A DNA stretch of 5,497 nucleotides from an uncultured Oscillospiraceae bacterium (GTDB lineage: Bacteria; Bacillota; Clostridia; Oscillospirales; Ruminococcaceae), in contig URFD01000104.1 in the NCBI GenBank assembly GCA_900547015.1, positions 1 to 5,497 of the forward strand. Reading direction: 5' to 3'. A model generated the notes under the pieces. It was not told the DNA's origin, made no database searches, and saw nothing but the letters and a program-made list of their open reading frames with translations. Both the position numbers and the translations under genes were made by a program. This document shows positions 1-5,497 of this stretch, one piece after another (within the stretch, counting starts at the first letter, position 1; every line of letters begins with the position of its first letter).

Positions 1-2152
1 GTCTGAGGGAGGTGCTGGTGAATTCCTGATCCAGACCGAACTGCAGGGAGTTGTTGAGCATAACGTTCATCTCGAAGTCCTCGCTGTTCATGCCTTCGTC
101 GATCATCATCTGAGTGGATTTTTCAGGATCTTCACGCATCCACTGATGAGCCTTCTGAACGCACTGTACAACCTTTTTGGAGATAACTGGGTTCTCTTTT
201 ACGAAGGTTTTGTTCATTGCGATGATACAGCATGGGTCACTTGCAAAGTCGGTATCCAGCAGGGAACGAATGCATTTGAGCTTGCCATCTTTTACCATGT
301 TGTAAGCGAAGGTATCGGACAGCAGTGCAGCGGAGATTTCGCCGTTTTCCATAGCAGCGATGCAAGCATCGGTGCTTACCTGAAGGAGCTCTACGTCCTG
401 CTGTGGATTGATGCCGTCTGCATCGAGCAGCAGGCTGGTGATGTTGTAGTCAGAAGCGCCGATACCGTTTGGTACGGAGATAGCGGTGCCTTTCAGGTCA
501 GCAGTGGTGTTGTAGTTGCTGTCAGCCAGAACGTACAGGGATTTACAGCCGATGTGTGCGCCGCCAACGAAGGTCAGGTCAACGCCGTTGGTGTGTGGTA
601 CCAGCATGGTAGCGATATGACCTACTGCAACATCTGCCTGTTTAGTACCGAGTGCCTCGGTGTAGGAGTTGCCTTTGAAGCCTTCAGCAGTCAGGCCAGC
701 TTCTTCGTAGTAGCCCAGAAGGTCGGCAACAGTTGGGCCGCCGGTACAACCGGTGGAGAAGAAGTATTTGATTGGCTGTCCGTAAGCAGGCTCTTTTTCC
801 ATAGCAGCCTGTTCTTCAGCGGTTGGAGCAAGGTCGCCAATTTCTTCGGAACGGCCTTCGATGTTAACTGGAACAAACATTTTGTCCCATTCGCCGGAGG
901 TGGAAGCTTCATAGGAATCTTTGTGTTCGCCTTCAGCGGAAGCGGAAGTGGTGGTAGAAGCAGCGGATGCAGGATCGTACTGTTCAACCGGAACGGTGCA
1001 GCCTTCAGCAGCAACTGGGTCACCAACGGTCAGACCAGGAACTTCTTCGTCCGGGCAGATCGGAGTCCAAGCTTTTTCCATGATTTCTTCAACGGTCAGG
1101 GAGCTGTCGGAAATCAGGCCGAGACGCAGGTAGTCGTCTGCAATCTCACGCAGAGCGCGCTCTGTGAACGCATCGGACAGACCGAAGTGCAGGGTGTTCC
1201 AGCACTCGATGTTCTTCTCGTAGGAGCCGGACAGTTTGCCGTCGTCGATCATGAACTTAACAGCCTCGTCTGGGTGCAGACGGTTGTACTGACCAGCGCG
1301 TTTGATTGCCATGGTAGCATATTTTGCATGAACCGGATTGTTCTTGATGAAGTCGTTGTTCATAGAAACAGCGCAGCAAGGTTCATCCTGGAATGCAGTG
1401 TCGGTGGTCAGGGAAACGATTGGACGGAGTTTGCCTTCTTTTACCAGATCGTAAGCCCAGATGTCGCTGAAGATGGAAGCGTCGATTTCGCCGTTTTCCA
1501 TACCAGCCAGGGTAGCGGAGGTCTCAACGTTGAGCAGCTCAACATCTTTGTTTGGGTCAACTCCGTATTCGTCGATCAGACGAGCAACAATGTTGTGGTC
1601 GGAGTTGCCGATACCGTCATGGATTGCGATGGTTTTGCCTTTGAGGTCCTCAACGGTTTTGATTGGGCTGTCGTTCAGAACGAAGATGGTCTTACAACCG
1701 ATGTGTGCGCCTGCAACGAAGGTGTAGTTTACGTTGTTGGTGATTGGAACGAGCAGGGTTGCGATATGGTCGGTGCCCCACAGTGCTTGGCCGGTACCAA
1801 CTGCAACAGAAACAGAGTCACCCTGCATGATGTCAACATTCAGACCGTACTCCTGGTAGTAGCCCAGAACGTCTGCCATGTATTTTGCGGAAACGCAGTT
1901 ACCGCCGTTGTACATGTAGGTCAGCTTGGTGCCGAATACAGGTTCCTGCTTCATAGCTTCCCAGTCCTCAGCAGAAACTGCTTCCGGACGGTCAGAGTCG
2001 TCTGCAGCAGCAGTGGTCTCTTCCTTCTTGGTCTCTTCAGTTTTGGTGGTCTCTGTGGTGGTTCCGTTTGCTTCATTTGCAGCACCGCCACAGGCAGCCA
2101 TTGACAGCATCATGGATGCAGCCAAAAGAACGGCAAGAATTTTTTTCTTCAT
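1..2152 (-). CDS. Tandem two-domain ABC substrate-binding lipoprotein (SBP2), 3' end outside window
   Basis: Open frame of 717 codons from ATG at 2152 running off the left edge without a stop. Residues 1-20 are a lipoprotein signal (KKK, hydrophobic core, LSMAA) with lipid-attachment Cys21; residues 30-52 are a Thr/Glu/Lys stalk. Domain A (about 70-389) is a COG0715/TauA-SsuA-type binding domain nearly identical to SBP1. A Ser/Thr/Ala and acidic linker (390-450) leads to domain B (454-717+), which realigns with domain A at an offset of 382-384: GYY, HIATMLVP, GAHIGCK, DLKG, GIGxSD, AxMENGEI and the PCC motif all recur. Residue 717 matches SBP1 residue 335, so at least about 50 residues lie outside. 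The start is set by AAGGAG at 2163-2168, ten bases upstream, and by identity with the SBP1 start. Expected to be membrane-anchored outside the cell, delivering ligand to the permease encoded at 4314-5402. Fold and family are firm; the ligand is unknown. Confidence 0.9.
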   Translation of the reverse strand, partial: MKKKILAVLLAASMMLSMAACGGAANEANGTTTETTKTEETKKEETTAAADDSDRPEAVSAEDWEAMKQEPVFGTKLTYMYNGGNCVSAKYMADVLGYYQEYGLNVDIMQGDSVSVAVGTGQALWGTDHIATLLVPITNNVNYTFVAGAHIGCKTIFVLNDSPIKTVEDLKGKTIAIHDGIGNSDHNIVARLIDEYGVDPNKDVELLNVETSATLAGMENGEIDASIFSDIWAYDLVKEGKLRPIVSLTTDTAFQDEPCCAVSMNNDFIKNNPVHAKYATMAIKRAGQYNRLHPDEAVKFMIDDGKLSGSYEKNIECWNTLHFGLSDAFTERALREIADDYLRLGLISDSSLTVEEIMEKAWTPICPDEEVPGLTVGDPVAAEGCTVPVEQYDPASAASTTTSASAEGEHKDSYEASTSGEWDKMFVPVNIEGRSEEIGDLAPTAEEQAAMEKEPAYGQPIKYFFSTGCTGGPTVADLLGYYEEAGLTAEGFKGNSYTEALGTKQADVAVGHIATMLVPHTNGVDLTFVGGAHIGCKSLYVLADSNYNTTADLKGTAISVPNGIGASDYNITSLLLDADGINPQQDVELLQVSTDACIAAMENGEISAALLSDTFAYNMVKDGKLKCIRSLLDTDFASDPCCIIAMNKTFVKENPVISKKVVQCVQKAHQWMREDPEKSTQMMIDEGMNSEDFEMNVMLNNSLQFGLDQEFTSTSLR

Positions 2153-2221
2153 GTTCTTTTTTCTCCTTCACTTAGTATCCTTAGGTTTTTTTATTTCCGT
2201 ATGGAAAACAGACGAGGATTA
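981..2221. repeat. Long tandem direct repeat, left copy (SBP2 domain A plus leader)
   Basis: Aligns with 2301-3552 at a constant offset of 1320 bases from the end of the shared coding region (CAACCGGAACGGTGCA at both ends) to the start codons. The similarity continues through the ribosome binding site and spacer, with about 11 bases of gaps, up to the preceding stop codon (GAGTAA in both). Long blocks are identical at DNA level, including the MENGEIDASI region. Confidence 0.88.
2153..2218 (-). promoter_or_regulatory. SBP1-SBP2 spacer with AAGGAG ribosome binding site
   Basis: A 66-base spacer with AAGGAG at 2163-2168, ten bases before ATG 2152, and a TTTCC-loop-GGAAA stem (2194-2207) followed on the transcript by seven A residues. 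It is the paralogous copy of the spacer at 3473-3549: the stem, the A-run and the AAGTGAAGGAGAAAAA leader are all kept. The A-run rather than a U-run argues against termination, so SBP2 is probably co-transcribed with SBP1. Confidence 0.6.
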
Positions 2222-3472
2222 CTCTTCTGCAAAGGTACCAGCAAGTTTCAGGGTACGAGGCTGACCCCAAATGGTAGTGTCGGTGTTGACAGCAGCGTTC
2301 TGAACAACCGGAACGGTGCAGCCTTCAACAGCAACAGGGTCGCCAACAGTCAGGTCAGGAACTTCCTCATCCGGGCAGACAGGATTCCAAGCCTTTTCCA
2401 TAACCTCATCGACGGTCAGGGAGCTGTTGGAGATCAGGCCGAGACGCAGGTAGTCATCTGCAATCTCGCGCAGAGCGCGTTCTGTGAACGCATCGGACAG
2501 GCCGAAGTGCAGAGAGTTCCAGCACTCAAGGCTCTTCTCATAGGAACCAGAAATCTTTCCGTCATCCAGCATGAATTTAACAGCATCTTCTGCGTGCAGA
2601 CGGTTGTACTGGCCGCCGCGTTTGATTGCCATGGTAGCGTATTTTGCATGAATCGGGTTATCTCTGATGAAGTCGTTGTTCATTGCAACTGCACAGCAAG
2701 GCTCATCCTGGAATGCATCATCGGTGGTCAGAGAAACGATTGGACGCAGTTGACCTTCTTTTGCCATATCGTAAGCCCAGATATCGCTGAAGATGGAAGC
2801 GTCGATTTCGCCGTTTTCCATGCCGGCAAGAGTAGCGGAGGTTTCAACGTTGAGCAGCTCAACATCTTTGTTCGGGTCGATTCCGTATTCGTCAATCAGA
2901 CGGGCAACGATGTTGTGGTCAGAGTTGCCGATACCGTCGTGGATTGCGATGGTTTTGCCTCTGAGGTCCTCAACGGTTTTGATTGGGCTGTCCTTCAGAA
3001 CGAAGATGGTCTTGCAGCCAATGTTTGCACCTGCAACGAAGGTGTAGTTTACGTTGTTGGTGATTGGAACAAGCATGGTAGCAATATGGTCAGTACCCCA
3101 TTTTGCTTGGCCGGTGCCGACTGCAATCGAGGTGGAGTCACCCTGCATGATCTCGACATCGAGGCCATATTCCTGATAGTAGCCAAGGACGTCTGCCATG
3201 TATTTTGCGGAAACGCAGTTACCGCCGTTGTACATGTAAACCAGCTTGGTACCGAATGCAGGCTCTTGCTTCATAGCCTCCCAGTCCTCAGCAGAAACTG
3301 CTTCCGGACGCTCGGAGGTATCTGCAGCAGCAGTGGTCTCTTCCTTCTTAGTTTCCTCGGTGGTGGTCTGGGTGGTTCCGTTTGCGTTTGCCTCGTTGTT
3401 AGCACCGCCACAGGCAGCCATTGACAGAATCATTGCTGCTGTTAAAAGAACGGCAAGAATTTTTTTCTTCAT
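2219..3472 (-). CDS. ABC transporter substrate-binding lipoprotein (SBP1), TauA/SsuA-like
   Basis: 417-residue lipoprotein of the COG0715 (nitrate/sulfonate/taurine) binding-protein family. Residues 1-20 are a signal peptide ending LSMAA before Cys21; 31-50 a Thr/Glu/Lys stalk; about 70-365 the two-lobed binding fold, with GYYQEYGLDV (97-106), HIATMLVP (129-136), KTVEDLRGKTIAI (165-177) and GMENGEIDASI (217-227), features usual in this family. A 50-residue tail (368-417) follows the fold. Cysteines at 86, 153, 259, 260, 317, 366 and 385 are many for an extracytoplasmic protein. An in-frame GTG at 3493 lies upstream, but its first codons are the AAGGAG ribosome binding site (3485-3490), so ATG 3472 is chosen; it also matches the paralogue downstream. 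It follows the ATPase by 77 bases and precedes SBP2 by 66, in one apparent operon. Role: captures substrate at the outer membrane face for import. Ligand not determinable; sulfonate, nitrate or a pyrimidine-like compound are family possibilities. Confidence 0.93.
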   Translation of the reverse strand: MKKKILAVLLTAAMILSMAACGGANNEANANGTTQTTTEETKKEETTAAADTSERPEAVSAEDWEAMKQEPAFGTKLVYMYNGGNCVSAKYMADVLGYYQEYGLDVEIMQGDSTSIAVGTGQAKWGTDHIATMLVPITNNVNYTFVAGANIGCKTIFVLKDSPIKTVEDLRGKTIAIHDGIGNSDHNIVARLIDEYGIDPNKDVELLNVETSATLAGMENGEIDASIFSDIWAYDMAKEGQLRPIVSLTTDDAFQDEPCCAVAMNNDFIRDNPIHAKYATMAIKRGGQYNRLHAEDAVKFMLDDGKISGSYEKSLECWNSLHFGLSDAFTERALREIADDYLRLGLISNSSLTVDEVMEKAWNPVCPDEEVPDLTVGDPVAVEGCTVPVVQNAAVNTDTTIWGQPRTLKLAGTFAEE

Positions 3473-3552
3473 GTTCCTTTTTTTCTCCTTCACTTACTTG
3501 ATTTCTCGTTTTAGTTTTTTATTATTCCGCAGGGAAGCAGACAGAGGTTTTA
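2301..3552. repeat. Long tandem direct repeat, right copy (SBP1 plus leader)
   Basis: Partner of 981-2221. The copies part company after the TVPV codons: SBP1 continues into a short tail of about 28 residues (390-417), while SBP2 continues into a linker and a second binding domain. The high DNA identity makes this pair a substrate for recombination and a hazard for short-read assembly. Confidence 0.88.
3473..3549 (-). promoter_or_regulatory. ATPase-SBP1 spacer with AAGGAG ribosome binding site
   Basis: A 77-base spacer with a strong AAGGAG site (3485-3490), 12 bases before ATG 3472, and a small TTCC-loop-GGAA stem (3525-3536) followed on the transcript by an A-rich run. Sequence and order match the SBP1-SBP2 spacer, so it was part of the duplicated unit. 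No terminator and no clear promoter are visible. Confidence 0.6.
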
Positions 3553-3558
3553 CTCTGT
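3541..3558 (-). other. Hairpin across the ATPase stop codon
   Basis: ACAGAG (3558-3553) pairs perfectly with CTCTGT (3546-3541) around a six-base loop that contains the TAA stop. No U-tract follows on the transcript, so it is not an intrinsic terminator. Such a structure at a gene junction could shield the upstream or downstream mRNA segment after processing; that role is inferred. Confidence 0.35.
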
Positions 3559-4313
3559 TGCACCGTAGTTGAGCATTTCCAGAATACGGTTACGATACTC
3601 AACAAACTGTGCGCTGCTTCGGTTGCGGGGATAATCCAATTCGATTGGAATGTCCGCCTTGATGCTGCCCGGGTTTGCCTCCATGACGATGACGCGGGTG
3701 CCCATGTAGATGGCCTCGTCAACGTCGTGGGTAACCATGATGGCAAGCTGGCGGCGTTCTCTCCATGCAGAGAGAATTTCGTCCTGCATATTCATTCTGG
3801 TGAAAGCGTCCAGAGCGCCCAAAGGCTCATCCAGCAGCAGAATCGGTGGCTCATTGATGAGGGAGCGAACCAGCGCAACCCTCTGTGCCATACCACCGGA
3901 AAGCTGGCCCGGATAGTCGTCCTTAAAGTCTTCCAGACCAATCAGACGCAGCATCCGGTCTACTTTATCCTCGTTGCCCTTGAGGTTGTCCTTCATTTTG
4001 AGGGAAAAGCCGATGTTTTTCTCAACGGTCAGCCATGGGAACAGGGTTGGACGCTGGAACACCATGCCGCGCTCCGGGTCCGGTCCGGTGATTTCGGTTC
4101 CGTTGACAGTCAAACGACCGACAGTTGGAGTAATCAAGCCGGCAATCAGACGCAGGATGGTCGATTTGCCACAGCCGGAGGTTCCGACCAAGCTGATGAA
4201 TTCGCCGCTGTGCATTTCCAAGTCGATGTTGCCAAGTGCGTGGGTAATCTCGTCTTTTTCAACCTTGGCAAAGCTCTTGGATACACTTCTAATTTCAGTA
4301 CAACATCTTCCAT
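3550..4313 (-). CDS. ABC transporter ATPase, SsuB/TauB-like, with apparent N-terminal frameshift
   Basis: Nucleotide-binding subunit that drives import on the cytoplasmic face. The intact frame contains Walker A GTSGCGKST (about 4161-4185), Q-loop VFQ followed by RPTLFPWLTV as in the SsuB/TauB group, signature LSGGM, Walker B ILLLDEP, D-loop GALD and H-loop THD. The natural start is ATG 4313, directly abutting the permease stop (TAAATG), with GGAG at 4325-4328. It encodes MEDVVLKLE and then loses frame: the family-like continuation SVSKSFAKVEKDEITHALGNID lies in the -1 frame from 4287, and the ATG frame stops at 4146 after 55 codons. Restoring one base near 4286-4289 (GAAGTG to, for example, GAAAGTG) gives 254 residues, the usual size for this family. 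Otherwise the first usable start in the intact frame is TTG 4221, without a ribosome binding site and lacking the first beta-strands and the aromatic A-loop. A sequencing or assembly error, or a real inactivating mutation, are both possible. Confidence 0.85.
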
Positions 4314-5402
4314 TTATTTCACAACTCCAATCTGCCAGCGCAGAACACGCTTCTTAATCAAATTCAGGGTTTTGGTTACAACGGTGAAGATGAAGCAGAT
4401 GACGAACAGAGCTGCAAACATCTTGTCGTAGCTCGCCCAGGATTTTGCCCAGGTCATGTACCAGCCCAAACCGGCTTTTACACCCATCATTTCTGCGATC
4501 ATGATGGCAGTACAAGCGGTACTCATTGCCTGAGTCATACCCTGAAGGATACTTGGCATTGCGTGTGGAATCGCAACCTTGAATACCAGCTGACGCTCGC
4601 TTGCACCCAAGGTGCGGGCAGCCTCGAAGTAGTCCTTGTCAACATTGGAGATACCGGTCATCGAAGCAACGGTGACGGCAAACCATGAGCCCAAGGCGAT
4701 GATGAAGATTGCGCCGCCGAACAGAGAGGTGGCGACAACCATGATAATCGGAATCCAGGTCGAGGTCGGGATAGGGCCGAGGAATTTGATGATTGGGTCA
4801 ACCCAGTAACGGATTCTCTTGCTGTAGCCGCAGGCGATACCGGTGACCAGACCGATGGCAACACCGATGAAGTAGCCCAGGAAGAGCAGACGCAGGGTGT
4901 GCAGAGTGCTGACCAGAAGCATATTGCGGTCTTCCCATGCGATGTTCATGATGCTGTTGAGGCATGGAACGAATGGCTGGGTCAGGATACCGGTTTTCAG
5001 GGTGAGGTAGTCGTATGCTGCCAGCAGCAGAAACAGTGCCGAGTACAGAGGAGCTTTGTAGCGCACCTTCTGGAACAGTGGGCGATCTCCCTTCAGATAC
5101 TTGAAGATACCCATAGCTGCGCGAACGGCATAGATTACAATGAGGATCAGGAGGAAACAGAGGTAGGTGTTTGGATTTTTGTTTGTGGAATTATCGGGAA
5201 TCAGCTGGTACTCCAGCACAGATACCAGACCGCAAATCAGCGGCAGGGCGATAATCACATAATCCAAAAACTTTTGCAGGGGAGTTTTTTCCTTTTCTTC
5301 CAGCTCCAAAAGCTCTTGTCGGGTCAGTTTGCCTTCCTGAGCCAACTGGTCAATCGATTTGGACTTGTTGACAACGTCCTGCATTGAACGGCTGTCGTTC
5401 AT
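4314..5402 (-). CDS. ABC transporter permease, SsuC/TauC-like, with N-terminal membrane extension
   Basis: 362-residue inner-membrane channel subunit of the binding-protein-dependent import family. The core (about 160-350) has several hydrophobic spans and the ATPase-docking loop EAARTLGASERQLVFKVAIP (260-279), which fits the EAA-x3-G-x9-I-x-L-P consensus, with I and L replaced by V and I. Family members usually have about 250-280 residues; the extra 100 or so here form a charged, probably helical cytoplasmic segment (1-46, LTRQELLELEEKEKT) and roughly three further hydrophobic spans (47-67, 79-100, 118-137). The start ATG 5402 has GGAAG at 5415-5419, twelve bases upstream; Met7 is a less likely alternative. 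It is the first gene of the operon visible here, and its stop TAA touches the ATPase ATG, so the two are probably translationally coupled. Substrate not predictable from the permease. Confidence 0.94.
   Translation of the reverse strand: MNDSRSMQDVVNKSKSIDQLAQEGKLTRQELLELEEKEKTPLQKFLDYVIIALPLICGLVSVLEYQLIPDNSTNKNPNTYLCFLLILIVIYAVRAAMGIFKYLKGDRPLFQKVRYKAPLYSALFLLLAAYDYLTLKTGILTQPFVPCLNSIMNIAWEDRNMLLVSTLHTLRLLFLGYFIGVAIGLVTGIACGYSKRIRYWVDPIIKFLGPIPTSTWIPIIMVVATSLFGGAIFIIALGSWFAVTVASMTGISNVDKDYFEAARTLGASERQLVFKVAIPHAMPSILQGMTQAMSTACTAIMIAEMMGVKAGLGWYMTWAKSWASYDKMFAALFVICFIFTVVTKTLNLIKKRVLRWQIGVVK
4325..4328 (-). promoter_or_regulatory. Ribosome binding site of the ATPase gene, inside the permease 3' end
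   Basis: GGAG lies within the last codons of the permease, 11 bases before ATG 4313. It argues that the ATPase starts at 4313 rather than at TTG 4221, which has no comparable purine tract, and therefore that the frame break near 4287 matters. Confidence 0.6.
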
Positions 5403-5414
5403 GGATACATCACT

Positions 5415-5422
5415 CTTCCTTC
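5415..5422 (-). promoter_or_regulatory. Ribosome binding site of the permease gene
   Basis: AGAAGGAAG-like purine tract read on the minus strand, with GGAAG ending 12 bases before ATG 5402. The spacing is slightly long, but it supports this start over downstream Met7. Confidence 0.55.
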
Positions 5423-5427
5423 TTTTA

Positions 5428-5437
5428 ATGATATCAT
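5428..5437. promoter_or_regulatory. Perfect 10-base palindrome ATGATATCAT
   Basis: A perfect inverted repeat centred 30 bases before the permease start and overlapping the -10-like sequence. Its position would suit a repressor half-site pair, but a ten-base palindrome is short enough to arise by chance and no second copy is seen in the other spacers. Confidence 0.2.
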
Positions 5438-5497
5438 GGCAGGGTGCAGTCGGATTTTGTAGTATCTGTACATTTTGCTGCTCCCAAATTGCAAAGA

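Larger units (their letters stand above)
5403..5497 (-). promoter_or_regulatory. Upstream leader of the operon, weak promoter candidate
   Basis: This 95-base stretch before the permease holds no gene that can be seen. On the minus strand, TGATATCAT (5436-5428) resembles an extended -10 box (TGnTATnnT), but no fitting -35 box lies 16-18 bases further upstream (AATCCG region). If used, transcription would start near 5421, leaving a very short leader with the ribosome binding site almost at the 5' end. The operon promoter may equally lie to the right of the window. Confidence 0.25.

Noticed and set aside
146..2104. Long plus-strand open frame (652 codons) opposite SBP2
   Set aside because: It mirrors a well-supported lipoprotein frame. 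The strong codon bias of SBP2 avoids codons that would read as stops on the other strand, which leaves long antisense frames. The product is Val/Phe/Cys-rich with no recognisable domain.
2194..2207. Intrinsic terminator between SBP1 and SBP2
   Set aside because: The stem is only five A/T-rich pairs and is followed on the transcript by A residues, not U residues.
2201..3424. Plus-strand open frame (407 codons) opposite SBP1
   Set aside because: Same antisense effect. It resembles the frame opposite SBP2 only because the two sense genes are paralogues.
3473..3493. GTG start at 3493 for SBP1
   Set aside because: Its codons overlap the AAGGAG ribosome binding site, and it would add seven charged residues before a standard lipoprotein signal; SBP2 starts at the position equivalent to 3472.
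4280..4300. Programmed -1 frameshifting in the ATPase
   Set aside because: No X XXY YYZ slippery heptamer is in register near the break (CTG AAA TTA GAA GTG), and no family precedent is known to me. A lost base is simpler.
3727..5387. Plus-strand frames opposite the ATPase and permease (3727-4431, 4899-5387)
   Set aside because: They lie wholly antisense to genes with clear motifs, and no domain is recognisable in their products.
5460..5497. Promoter from TTGCAA (about 5493-5488) with GATACT
   Set aside because: The spacing is 22 bases, too long for a sigma-70-type promoter, and the -10 match is weak.

Overview
The window carries four genes, all read from the minus strand, so transcription runs from the right edge to the left. 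They form one ABC importer operon of the COG0715 type (taurine/aliphatic sulfonate/nitrate-like, SsuABC/TauABC superfamily). In transcription order they are: a permease with a long N-terminal membrane extension (4314-5402); the ATPase (3550-4313), which carries an apparent one-base frameshift just after its start; a substrate-binding lipoprotein, SBP1 (2219-3472); and a second, much larger binding lipoprotein, SBP2 (2152 down past base 1). SBP2 has no stop or end inside the window and fills the whole left 2.15 kb.

The notable content is in the binding proteins. The first half of SBP2 is a close copy of SBP1: about 35 differences in roughly 310 aligned residues by eye, collinear from residue 70 to 389. 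The second half is a further, diverged copy of the same fold, joined by a linker of about 65 residues. One lipid-anchored protein would therefore carry two periplasmic-type binding domains, in an operon that encodes only one permease and one ATPase. The duplicated DNA also includes the ribosome binding site and the intergenic spacer, so the event was a whole-cassette tandem duplication. The extra domain in SBP2 needs a separate fusion event.

Host: lipoprotein signals of the MKKKILAV...LSMAAC type, Thr/Glu/Lys-rich stalks after the lipid-modified Cys, strong AAGGAG ribosome binding sites and moderate GC suggest a Gram-positive member of the Clostridia, possibly an Oscillospiraceae/Butyricicoccaceae-like gut bacterium. 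This is inferred from style only. SBP genes show strong codon preference (CTG, GAC, AAC, ATC, GTT), as expected for abundant binding proteins.

Layout by region: 1-2152 SBP2 (partial); 2153-2218 spacer with RBS and small hairpin; 2219-3472 SBP1; 3473-3549 spacer homologous to the previous one; 3550-4313 ATPase, abutting the permease stop (TAAATG); 4314-5402 permease; 5403-5497 upstream leader with a palindrome and a weak promoter candidate. No RNA genes, mobile elements, CRISPR arrays or convincing terminators were seen. The transported substrate cannot be named from this sequence.
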